In this document: positions 15,336 to 23,511 of the stretch, piece by piece
How positions within the stretch are numbered: the stretch's first letter is position 1
Layout of the letters: the number at the start of each line of letters is the position of its first letter
Assembly: GCA_002067705.1 (NCBI GenBank)
Contig: MVRL01000178.1
Location: 1-34,290, forward strand
DNA length: 34,290 nucleotides
Source: Methanosaeta sp. PtaU1.Bin112
Lineage (GTDB): Archaea; Halobacteriota; Methanosarcinia; Methanotrichales; Methanotrichaceae
Reading direction: 5' to 3'
Program-made: the position numbers and the translations under genes
Notes under the pieces: generated by a model
Told to the model about the DNA's origin: nothing
Seen by the model: the letters and a program-made list of their open reading frames with translations, nothing else
The model's database searches: none

Positions 15336-18068
15336 ATGAAGACAAAATACATTTCAAAAAAATATAACATAAAAAATAATTATAAATTATGTGATTTTAG
15401 TAAATTAAATCGATGCATCTGCAGTTTGAGGGCCATCTTTATGCTGTTACAGCTTATCCTCATCCCGGCTGCTGCCTCTTCTTTGAGCCTCTCCGGCCCG
15501 CACGATGCAGATATATCAGGAGAGGACGCATACGAGATGTATTTCCTCTCCAGCGAGGATGCGAGCAGTCTGTCTGCACTGATAGAGCTTCCTGAGGGCT
15601 TCAGTTATAGTGGAAATGCGGAGCTTATTTGGGGCGGCCATAGATCTTCAATTCCGCCCGTGCAGAGCGAAAGTTCCCTGCAATGGGACCTCTCCCCAGC
15701 ATTAAAATCCTGCCGGCATATCGTAATCAATGAATGGGAGCCCAATCCCCCTGGCAGTGACACCAAAAAGGAATGGATTGAGCTGTACAATCCATCCGCC
15801 CAGGCAATCAATATCGGCGGCTGGAAGCTTGTCGACAGCTATTACGGCAAGTCGGTTTCCATTCCATCGAACGCAGTCATCATGCCGGATGGCTATCAGC
15901 TCATAACCTGGACCAACGGCTCGCTCGTCAACTCTTACAAGGCCAGCATCTCCCTTCTGGACAGCTCAGGAAGCGAGATTGACCGCACCTCCTCGGTCAA
16001 AGACGAAAAGAACAATGACCTCTCCTCTTCGCGCAATCCCAATGGCAGGGATCTTGACAATGACCTGGATTGGATATTTCAGGCGGCCACGCCCGGATGC
16101 AGCAATGGCGGAAATTCTGCAGACATCTATGCCGGCGAGTCTCTCGGTTTGAAGTTCAATCTCACCGCCGGATGCAGCGCACCAGGTCAGGAGCAGATAT
16201 CAGCAGAGATCCGCTTCTCAGCTGGCAGGACGCAAGCTCCGCCGCTTCCCTTAACCGTCAGAAAAGCCAATCTGAGCCTCTCCACTGCCCCGGATCGATT
16301 CGATGTCGCCCCAGGTGATGAGATCATCTGGACCATTTTGCTGGAAAACAATGGAGATGGGACGGCCCACAATGTGGCTCTCAACTTGACAATAGATAAG
16401 GGCCTGCAGCTTGTAGAGATCGATTCTCCTAACAAAGACCTGGACTGGGGCTATGCATCCCTGGCGCCAGGCCAAGGGAAGAGGATCACTCTAAAAGCCA
16501 AAGTGACTTCTGCCCAGAAGAGCTACATCAGCGCCTTTAGGGCTCGCTGGGGCCCCGATCCATGCCAGGAGACCACTCAACTCTCTCTGCTTGGCGCAAG
16601 AACGGCTCTTCGAAAGACGCCAGACCAACCTCGCAGCCTCACCGTGGGCGAATCGGTCGGCTTTGAGATCTCCGCCGACCTGCCTCGCGGCGCTCGCAGC
16701 CTGTGGATCAATGATACCATTCCTTCGGCACTGACCTACAATGAGAGCAGCCTGTCCGTGCAGGGACGGGCACCTCTAGAGATGATGGTCGCCGCAAATC
16801 CCGACGGCACCCAGAGGATAGGCTGGTTTTTCGGAGACTGCGGCCCCGCAGAGACAATAGACATCTCCTATGACTGCCAACTGGACAATTCGCCCGAAAA
16901 CCAGGACGGAAGGGTCCTGGCAGGAACTACCGCCCGCATGAGCTGGAATGAGGGCGCAGCCGGCAGGGCAGATGCCGATGAGTGCGGCCCTCTAAACGTG
17001 GTCGAGCCGGACCTGGTACTGGAGATGCAGTCCGCCCGGCCTTTTGCCGCTCCGCAAGACAGCGTCGCCTTCACCCTTCTCCTCTACCACTCCAACCAGA
17101 GCCATGCCACGGCCCATGACATCGATCTGCAGCTGCTCCTGCCCGCGGCCCTGAATTACAAGCCGGGCTCAGCACAAGTATTGGCGGGACCGTCCGCTGC
17201 ATTTGATGAAGAGAGCCTCAGATGGAAGCTGGACAGTCTGGATCTGGATTGGAGCGCGGACGGAAAGGCCATACTGAGATTCAATGCGACTGTGCATGCC
17301 ACGCCTGGAGAGACGATTGAGGGGCGCGCTCGGGCCACCTGGACAAGCCTCGCTGGCGCTCGCGCCCAGGAGCGCACAGGGGCAGGAGGAGAAAACGACT
17401 ACCTGAGAGAGGCTAATGCCAGCGCGCGAGTTATGAGCCTGAAGCTTACCAAAACCGCCGATCCGCAGCCTGTGCCGGTGGGCGAGCTTCTGACCTATGC
17501 CCTCACCTTCGAGTGCTTTGGCAGTGCAGCCCATAATGCAATCATTCGCGATCGCCTGGACCCGCGCGTCACCCTCCTCTCCGCCGAACCGCCTGCCGAT
17601 GAGGACGGAGCCTGGAAGATCGCAGAGCTCTCCCCGGACGGCCCGCACACCATCCTTCTTACAGTGCGGGTGAACGAGACCCTGCCTGACGGGGCGCTGC
17701 TGGAAAACCGCTATTCCATCGGCTGCGATGAGCTGGAGACCAAATCCGGCCGCCTTTACACTCCGGTCCTGAATGGAACGCTTCTTTCCGTCAACAAGAC
17801 GCCGCTACAAAAAGCAGTGCACCGGGGCGAAGAGGCCAGCTATCTCATCACGGTCTGCAACCGGGGCGGCCAGCCGGCAACCAACGTCACCGTGCGCGAT
17901 GTCTTCGACTCCTCAGTGGAGATGGTCTCTGCCTGGCCGGAGATGGCAGAGGACGGGGCCTGGCACTATTCGTCTCTCGCGCCGGGCGAATGCGTGCAGA
18001 TGGGCCTCACCGTGCGGATTCCCAGAACAGATGTACTCTACTGCAGCCAGGAGAACGTCGTGGGCTAG
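15336..18068 (+). CDS. Secreted surface protein, lamin-tail domain plus DUF11 repeats (N-terminal part, ends at in-frame TAG)
   Basis: 910 aa to the TAG. A long basic N-region precedes a hydrophobic signal core (IFMLLQLILIPAAAS). A lamin-tail (LTD) domain spans about 128-257 (IVINEWEPNPPGSDTKKEWIELYNP, GGWKLVDSYYG, NDLDWIFQAATPG). Four or five DUF11/CARDB-like beta-sandwich repeats follow, starting near RKANLSLSTAPDRFDVAPGD, LVLEMQSARPFAAPQD, LKLTKTADPQPVPVGE and LSVNKTPLQKAVHRGE. Such proteins build the methanogen cell surface; several NxT/NxS sites could be glycosylated by AglB. The TAG falls inside the last repeat and the same frame stays open for 531 more codons, so this is half of a longer protein. 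The first 80 bp of the gene are strikingly AT-rich compared with the rest. Confidence 0.8.
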   Translation: MKTKYISKKYNIKNNYKLCDFSKLNRCICSLRAIFMLLQLILIPAAASSLSLSGPHDADISGEDAYEMYFLSSEDASSLSALIELPEGFSYSGNAELIWGGHRSSIPPVQSESSLQWDLSPALKSCRHIVINEWEPNPPGSDTKKEWIELYNPSAQAINIGGWKLVDSYYGKSVSIPSNAVIMPDGYQLITWTNGSLVNSYKASISLLDSSGSEIDRTSSVKDEKNNDLSSSRNPNGRDLDNDLDWIFQAATPGCSNGGNSADIYAGESLGLKFNLTAGCSAPGQEQISAEIRFSAGRTQAPPLPLTVRKANLSLSTAPDRFDVAPGDEIIWTILLENNGDGTAHNVALNLTIDKGLQLVEIDSPNKDLDWGYASLAPGQGKRITLKAKVTSAQKSYISAFRARWGPDPCQETTQLSLLGARTALRKTPDQPRSLTVGESVGFEISADLPRGARSLWINDTIPSALTYNESSLSVQGRAPLEMMVAANPDGTQRIGWFFGDCGPAETIDISYDCQLDNSPENQDGRVLAGTTARMSWNEGAAGRADADECGPLNVVEPDLVLEMQSARPFAAPQDSVAFTLLLYHSNQSHATAHDIDLQLLLPAALNYKPGSAQVLAGPSAAFDEESLRWKLDSLDLDWSADGKAILRFNATVHATPGETIEGRARATWTSLAGARAQERTGAGGENDYLREANASARVMSLKLTKTADPQPVPVGELLTYALTFECFGSAAHNAIIRDRLDPRVTLLSAEPPADEDGAWKIAELSPDGPHTILLTVRVNETLPDGALLENRYSIGCDELETKSGRLYTPVLNGTLLSVNKTPLQKAVHRGEEASYLITVCNRGGQPATNVTVRDVFDSSVEMVSAWPEMAEDGAWHYSSLAPGECVQMGLTVRIPRTDVLYCSQENVVG
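18066..18068 (+). other. In-frame amber codon inside the surface-protein reading frame
   Basis: The codons read GTC GTG GGC TAG GGA TTC GTC CGC. The preceding NVVG and following GFVRSYRDYSTRRQADVLTNHVFVSSD together make the natural end of a DUF11 repeat. The interruption is therefore a single codon, not a domain boundary; CAG (Gln), GAG (Glu) or TGG (Trp) are each one base away. Confidence 0.85.
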
Positions 18069-18137
18069 GGATTCGTCCGCTCCTACCGAGACTACAGCAC
18101 CCGCCGCCAGGCAGACGTTCTCACCAACCATGTCTTC

Positions 18138-19664
18138 GTGTCCTCTGATCAAATGCTTCGCTCTTCGTCAGCCAATGTGAAGATCCTGGCTGAAGAGGGA
18201 ACTGAGCTTTCCCAGCGCACGCACGGCAGCGGGGATTACGAGGAAGAAGAAGAGCTGCGGTTTCTTGCTGCCAACAAATCCATCCGCATGCAGAGGAGCA
18301 TGAGAGCAAGCTATCATCCCACAACTCTTCCCTTGCCGAAAAGCGGCTCGCAGAGGATCTCCTCCCTCTGGCATGACGAATCTCGGGCCAGGAACGGCAT
18401 CACCAACACCTCCTTCGAAGAATCGTATCGATATTCCGCAACGCTGGCAAGCGAGAGCCACTATGATCTGGACAAAAACCAGTCAAAGATGCAGACGGAG
18501 TCCGGCTTTTATGGATTGGCGCACCTTGGGACCCTGAAGAGACCGGACCCGGGGCGTGGAGCGGATATCACCTCTGTTGAGGACTTCGCAGGGGACTTTC
18601 AGCTATCGGAGAACGTTCATGACCTCGGCCAGGGATTGATGATGGACCGCTCCACCTCCGGCCAGGGATTTGTGGCCAGAGACTTGCAGGGCCCAAGGTT
18701 GAGGAGCTTTGATTTTGGCGCTGGACGCTATCGGTCTGAGGATAGCTGCGAGGCGTTTTCCGGCTTCATGACCAAGGACCTAGAGGCAGCCCATCATGGC
18801 CTCAGCCTGCAAGTCACACCGGACACATTTCTGAACATCAACCAGAAGTGGTCGGAGGGAATAGAGCTTCTAACTCCCTCCAGCCTCATCTCCGAGCAGT
18901 ACCGCAGCGCCTCCCGGCTGAAGATTATTGCCACATCTCCCAGCAGCAGAGAGCTTAATAGCGAGGCCAACTTCTCAGGGATAGCTACGCTAAAAGCGAT
19001 TGCGCTCAAGAACGGAAGCCTTGCTGTAGACCGGGAGGAGACGCTTATGGGCGACTACAAGGTCTCGCGCAGAATCATCATCTCCGGCTGCGCTAAATAC
19101 GATCGGCCGCACCTCTATCTTCGCAAAGATGGCCGGCAGGTCAAGGATGTGGCGGTCTATACTATCACCATTACCAACGACGGCAACACCACCATCGGGC
19201 CGCTCTTCCTTCAAGACATCTTCCCGCCCGGCGCCAGATTCATCAATGCCACATTGCAGCCCAATCAGATCGGCCAGAACTGCTCCAACTGGACTCTGCT
19301 GCATCTTTCCATCGGCGATACATTGAGAATCGGCATCAACCTGAATGTGGAAAGGTGCGGGGATGATATCGTCAACTGGGCTATTCTCAAGGGCAACTCT
19401 CGCCTGGGCCAGGTCTTCGCGCAAAACCGGTCGGCAATCAGCCGGGGATACCTGGGGTGCTGCCCGATTGCAAAGCCCGTGCGGGCAGAGGACACCCAGG
19501 GAGCAGGCTGCGCCTGCTGGGACGAGAAGGCGGCGAAGGCCAATGAGACCGACTATCTGAACGCGCTTCTGATGCAGATGCAGGGGGACGGCTCCGGGGA
19601 GGGGTCCTGCTCCCTGAACTGCGATGGGGCGAAAGAGGACTACACCCCAAGGGTGAGTCTCTGA
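18138..19664 (+). pseudogene. C-terminal part of the DUF11 surface protein, downstream of the TAG
   Basis: 508 aa if started at GTG 18138; the frame is open from 18069 and is the same frame as the upstream part. It has no signal peptide and no ribosome site, so it is unlikely to be an independent gene for a secreted protein. The middle (HYDLDKNQSKMQTESGFYGLAHLGTLKRPD...ITSVEDFAGDFQL) and the last DUF11 repeat (CAKYDRPHLYLRKDGRQVKDVAVYTITITNDGN...LFLQDIFPPGARFINATLQP) resemble, from memory, the C-terminal halves of Methanothrix DUF11 proteins. The end is cysteine-rich and lacks a membrane anchor or PGF-CTERM-type tail. It is either a pseudogene half or expressed by reading through the amber codon. 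Confidence 0.65.
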
Positions 19665-19738
19665 TTGACCTAAAAATCGATCGGAAGTTAGAAGTAGAAG
19701 CAGCAAACAATTATAACCATCAATGAGGTGAGATTTGC

Positions 19739-19972
19739 ATGCAACCGCGAGTTCTGAAGATCGGCGAGAAGGTAACCGGCAAGTACAGGGACATGGAGAT
19801 GGGCAAGAGCCGCAAATTCTTCCGGGTCAAGCTGGACAACGAAGAGTTCTATCTGCCCAAAGACGTGGGCAATTCCCTCCTCGCCAGCCGCCAGAAAGGC
19901 AATGAGATGTTCACCATCTGCCGCCAGCTGGACGTCTATGAGATCCGGCCACTGCACGCAGAGATGGACTAG
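19739..19972 (+). CDS. Small protein of unknown function
   Basis: 77 aa, MQPRVLKIGEKVTGKYRDMEMGKSRKFFRVKLDNEEFYLPKDVGNSLL..., a mixed beta/alpha sequence rich in charged residues with no membrane segment and one cysteine. GAGGTGA lies 8-9 nt before the ATG, a strong ribosome site. It sits alone 74 bp after the surface-protein frame. The beta-rich first half could be an SH3- or OB-like barrel, but this is a guess from pattern only. Confidence 0.65.
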   Translation: MQPRVLKIGEKVTGKYRDMEMGKSRKFFRVKLDNEEFYLPKDVGNSLLASRQKGNEMFTICRQLDVYEIRPLHAEMD

Positions 19973-20316
19973 GACGCGATCGAACTTCATCCTTTGGGGC
20001 ATGTAATCCCCTCCAAATGCAAGGCGAATCCTGAACGGCAGTTGGGCGAGATCGTAGAGAAAGATCGCGCCCCCCCTCTTTTAGCGTGCAGTTATCCAGT
20101 CGACTCGCCAGCATCACATAATATTATTTCCTTGGACATCAGCATCACAATAACGGTAACTGGTTGCAGTGCATATTTGCCTAGGCCTTCATGCACCCTC
20201 CCTGGAGATCTACCAAAAGGCCAATTGATGCAAATAATAATCATATTTTTGCCACTCAAAGATAGGAAAGTTTTTTATTTCTCTTTTGTTTAAGGCAATC
20301 GACAGGAGGAATAGAT
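19973..20316. other. 344-bp intergenic region before the carbonic anhydrase gene
   Basis: No gene was seen. It holds an AT-rich stretch AATAATAATCATATTTT near 20232-20248, a possible promoter element, and ends with the strong Shine-Dalgarno AGGAGGA at 20304-20310. The middle part (20060-20220) shows no clear structure. Confidence 0.5.
20304..20310 (+). promoter_or_regulatory. Shine-Dalgarno that decides the carbonic anhydrase start
   Basis: AGGAGGA stands 6 nt before an ATA codon at 20317 and 24 nt before the first conventional start (TTG 20335). The spacing points to initiation at ATA. Confidence 0.7.
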
Positions 20317-20982
20317 ATAAAATTATCACGAATATTGACAATAATAGTAGTACTGTCTGCATTAGTTGTTTCTGCTAATGCATCAGAGGAAAAATCGAGC
20401 ATTTCCGGCGACCAGGCCCTGCAAATGCTCATGGATGGCAACGAGAGGTTTGCATCCGGCAATGCCACTCACCCCCATCAGTCTGAGGAGCGCATGAGCG
20501 AGCTGCTCTCCGGACAGCATCCCTTTGCCATCGTTGTGGGTTGCTCCGACTCCAGGATCCCACCGGAGGTTATCTTCGACCAGGGGATGGGAGATATCTT
20601 CGTGATCAGGACCGCAGGGCAGGTTATGGACAACGTCACCCTCGCCAGCATTGAATATGCAGCAGAGCACCTGAATGTGCCCCTGGTAGTCGTTCTGGGC
20701 CATGATAGCTGCGGAGCGGTCACCGCCGTCGTAAAAGGCGGAGAAGTGCCAGGCCACCTGAACAGTCTCGTCGACTACATCCAGCCGGCAGTAGACGAGG
20801 CCAAAGCAGCAGGAAATGAGGACCAGCTCCTGAACAATTCCATTGACTACAACGTAAAGAACATCGTGGAACAGCTCAGCACATCCGAGCCTATCCTGTC
20901 TGAGGCAGTAGAGAAAGGCAAGCTCACCATAGTGGGCGCCCGCTACCATCTGGACAGCGGAGAGGTTGAGATTTTGGAGTAG
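20317..20982 (+). CDS. Exported beta-class carbonic anhydrase, apparent ATA start
   Basis: 221 aa if started at ATA 20317: MKLSRILTIIVVLSALVVSANA then SEEKSSI, a textbook signal peptide with Lys and Arg in the n-region. The first conventional start, TTG 20335, lacks the positive charges and a correctly spaced ribosome site, and no other start occurs back to a stop at 20263. Beta-CA zinc ligands and the active dyad are complete: VVGCSDSR (Cys76, Asp78, Arg80) and LGHDSCGAV (His129, Cys132). It interconverts CO2 and bicarbonate outside the membrane, where it could help remove CO2 produced from acetate; that role is inference. It has no close same-strand partner. Confidence 0.85.
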   Translation: MKLSRILTIIVVLSALVVSANASEEKSSISGDQALQMLMDGNERFASGNATHPHQSEERMSELLSGQHPFAIVVGCSDSRIPPEVIFDQGMGDIFVIRTAGQVMDNVTLASIEYAAEHLNVPLVVVLGHDSCGAVTAVVKGGEVPGHLNSLVDYIQPAVDEAKAAGNEDQLLNNSIDYNVKNIVEQLSTSEPILSEAVEKGKLTIVGARYHLDSGEVEILE

Positions 20983-21172
20983 GCTCTCTGCAATGCTCAG
21001 GGGCCAACCAGCCCCAATGCATCCTAATTTTAGATCCCAAAATTATCAATCGCATCCGTTGCATTGCATGGAAAAATTCTCCATGAGATATAATAAAAGT
21101 TAAACCTCGATCTCCAAGAGAATTTGTCGCAAACCTGTATCCTAAGTAAGATATAATAAGAAAATCGAGTAG

Positions 21173-21257
21173 CGCCGAGGGTGGGATTCGAACCCACGAT
21201 CTCCGGAGGAGAACAGGTTTAGCAAACCTGCGCCTTACCAGGCTAGGCAACCTCGAC
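21173..21257 (-). tRNA. tRNA-Ser(GCT)
   Basis: 85 nt. The acceptor stem GTCGAGG pairs with CCTCGGC and is followed by a G discriminator; no CCA is encoded. The anticodon arm CAGGT-TTGCTAA-ACCTG gives anticodon GCT; a long variable arm (TTCTCCTCCGGAGA) marks a class II serine tRNA; the T arm is GTGGG-TTCGAAT-CCCAC. A TATA box lies 30 bp upstream. Confidence 0.95.
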
Positions 21258-21283
21258 TTACCTCAAGCCCTTTCCCCTGGGCC

Positions 21284-21294
21284 TATTTAAATTC
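21284..21294 (-). promoter_or_regulatory. TATA box of tRNA-Ser
   Basis: Minus-strand GAATTTAAATA is centred about 31 bp before the first base of the tRNA, the standard archaeal spacing. Confidence 0.7.
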
Positions 21295-21348
21295 TGCGTT
21301 CACCAGACAGATAAAAGCGAGAAAATGCCGCATTCCTTTCCCGCAGAA

Positions 21349-21729
21349 TCACTGCACGCAGGCCAGCAGATCCTTGCTGGTGATGATCCCCACCAGCGTC
21401 CCATCCTTCATCACCGGCAGCCTTCGTATGCCGTGCTCTCGCATCAGCTTCGCTGCCTCGGCTGTGGTTGCATCCAGGTCGATGGTGACCAGTGGGCTGG
21501 GCGTCATGATCTCCCGAACACCCACCTTTGCCGGATCCCGGCCTTCTGCAAAGATCCTGAGAAAGACCTGGCTGGTGGTAACAATTCCCAGGCACTCCTT
21601 GAGAAGGCCATCCCTGGCCACGAGAACGCTGCCCTTCTTTTCCGCCGCCATCTTTCTTATGGCCTGCTGCACCGTAGCCTCCGGGCGCACTGTGGCGATT
21701 GGATAGCTCATCAGATCTCGAACCTTCAT
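21349..21729 (-). CDS. Two-CBS-domain protein
   Basis: 126 aa from ATG 21729; a TTG at 21741 would add four residues. It is made only of two CBS motifs: KVRDLMSYPIATVRPEATVQQAIRKMAAEKKGSVLVARDG...LGIVTTSQVF and VREIMTPSPLVTIDLDATTAEAAKLMREHGIRRLPVMKDGTLVGIITSKDLL. Stand-alone CBS pairs bind adenosine nucleotides or SAM and act as sensors; the target is unknown. It lies between tRNA-Ser and pheT, all on one strand, but is 140 bp from pheT and probably separately controlled. Confidence 0.88.
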   Translation of the reverse strand: MKVRDLMSYPIATVRPEATVQQAIRKMAAEKKGSVLVARDGLLKECLGIVTTSQVFLRIFAEGRDPAKVGVREIMTPSPLVTIDLDATTAEAAKLMREHGIRRLPVMKDGTLVGIITSKDLLACVQ

Positions 21730-21881
21730 AGCCAACCACAATCCTGCAATCCAGCTATTTTATGTGGCTGCTGGATGATAAAACTGATGCACTACCGGGA
21801 TCTAAAATTAAGAGAACTGCAAAGTGAAGACCAGAGATCGAAAGACCTTAACGAAAAAAGAAATCAAGCGGGCAGCGCCCC

Positions 21882-23498
21882 TCAAAGCACTCCCCACTCG
21901 ATCTCCAGCCCCACCGCAGGCTGCTCCAGGCCAAAGCTCTTCAAGACCAGTGGATGAAGCTCTCCAAAGCAGCCGATCTTCCGGCCGCTGGCGATGAGAT
22001 CCCCGCCCCGCCCGGGCAGAAGCGCTCCATCCAGAGAGGGCACGATCTCCGCGGCGATCGCCAGCTCCCGCAGCACAACATCCAGAGCGGAACGAATCTC
22101 CGAGAAATCAGCGCCGCTGTGAATGCTGGCTGCGGCTAGATGCATGCGGGTCTTCTTCTCTATCACCACATCGCCCACGGCAAATATCCTCTGAGGCAGA
22201 GGATGATGCTGGTTCATGGCAAAGATCTCCAGGAGGCTGGAGAGTAGAGAGGTGCGAAGGATGGTGTGCAGCTCGCTGATAGGATGCATCACATGCACTG
22301 CCCCCGCGCCCTGCCTCCGCATCCACTGGAAATGCACCTTCTCATTGGTAAGGGTGAAGGGCATGGTCTCCAGATATCCCAGGCCAGCCATGACCTCGCG
22401 AATCTCGCCCTTGCGAAGCTCCGAAGGGTGAGCGCGGCCTACCGTCACCGTACCGGGAAGACGGGCATCCAGCCGGTCAAATCCGTAGGCCTTGGCCGCA
22501 TCCTCGAAGATGTCCCAGCTATGCATTATATCCGCCCGGTAAGCCGGAACCAGGACCTCAACTTCGCTGCCATTCGCGACTGCCCCAAAGCGCATCCTGC
22601 GCAGGCACTCGGCCAGCTCCTGGGAGGAGAGGTCAAATCCGATCAGGCTGTTGGCCTCTGCGGCGCTCACCGTCCAGGAGGAAGGCCGCAGGTTCGGCGA
22701 GACAAGATCGCCTTCGCTTCTCTTGACCAGAACGCTCTCGATCTGTCCACCTCTCTCTGCCAGGGAGGTTACCACGATGTTCAGGGCCTTGTGCACCATG
22801 CCGTCCATTCCCGTGACATCGATGAATAGATCCTCGGTCTCCTCGGTTACCGAGGTCAGCTCGCCGTTGATGATCGGCGGAAAGGAGAGAACCTGATCAT
22901 TGGCATCCACGATAAGCGGATAGCGCTCGCAGCCTTTGAGGATATGACCATAGCCCTTGCCCTTGGGATGCTTTTCCAGGATCTCATGCATGCTCATCTC
23001 CTCCGCATAGTCCAGGGGCACGAACTTACGCGCCGGGTCCTCACCGAAGTAGCGGAACGGCGGTGTGACCCGAGAGATATCGTGCACACCTATGGCCACC
23101 TTGCGCCTATTTCTGCCCAGGCCCCAGTGCAGATCCTCTTGCAGGCCCATCAGGGACTCAATGGCCTCGCTGGTAAACGACAGGCCGCGCACCACAGCAC
23201 AGCCGATGATGGGGCGGACCGATTTCACCGACTCCTCAACCTGCAGGACGATGGGGCCCTGCCTTACTTCGTACTCCACCAGCCCGGTCTTCAGGCCTAA
23301 AAAGCCCTGCATTGCCCTGGCCACGCCCTCGGCGCTGTAGAGATCGGGCCGATCCGGGAAGAACTCCACATCCACATACTCCTCCTCAGCCCTCTTTCCA
23401 ATGTCTGCACCCATCATGGCCAGGCGGCCCATGATGGTATCTCGGGAAGCTCCAATCAGCCTCTCCATATCATCGTAATAAATTCTCACAACCGGCAT
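21882..23498 (-). CDS. pheT: Phenylalanine--tRNA ligase beta subunit
   Basis: 538 aa, the archaeal/eukaryal short form without the bacterial tRNA-anticodon extensions. The N-terminus PVVRIYYDDMERLIGASRDTIMGRLAMMGADI, a B3/B4 region (VRGLSFTSEAIESLMGLQEDLHWGLGRNRRKVAIGVHDI, PPIINGELTSVTEETEDLFIDVTGMD), a B5 segment (NSLIGFDLSSQELAECLRRM) and a class-II-like core lacking the catalytic residues are all visible. With PheS it forms the (alpha-beta)2 enzyme that charges tRNA-Phe. ATG 23498 follows a G-rich ribosome site. It is 13 bp after pheS, in one operon. Confidence 0.95.
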   Translation of the reverse strand: MPVVRIYYDDMERLIGASRDTIMGRLAMMGADIGKRAEEEYVDVEFFPDRPDLYSAEGVARAMQGFLGLKTGLVEYEVRQGPIVLQVEESVKSVRPIIGCAVVRGLSFTSEAIESLMGLQEDLHWGLGRNRRKVAIGVHDISRVTPPFRYFGEDPARKFVPLDYAEEMSMHEILEKHPKGKGYGHILKGCERYPLIVDANDQVLSFPPIINGELTSVTEETEDLFIDVTGMDGMVHKALNIVVTSLAERGGQIESVLVKRSEGDLVSPNLRPSSWTVSAAEANSLIGFDLSSQELAECLRRMRFGAVANGSEVEVLVPAYRADIMHSWDIFEDAAKAYGFDRLDARLPGTVTVGRAHPSELRKGEIREVMAGLGYLETMPFTLTNEKVHFQWMRRQGAGAVHVMHPISELHTILRTSLLSSLLEIFAMNQHHPLPQRIFAVGDVVIEKKTRMHLAAASIHSGADFSEIRSALDVVLRELAIAAEIVPSLDGALLPGRGGDLIASGRKIGCFGELHPLVLKSFGLEQPAVGLEIEWGVL

Positions 23499-23511
23499 AG
23501 ACTAACCCCCT

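Noticed and set aside
18066-18068. Pyrrolysine as the definite reading of the TAG
   Set aside because: No pyl gene is in the window, methylamine use is not expected in this lineage, and the protein is not a methylamine methyltransferase. It is kept only as a remote option.
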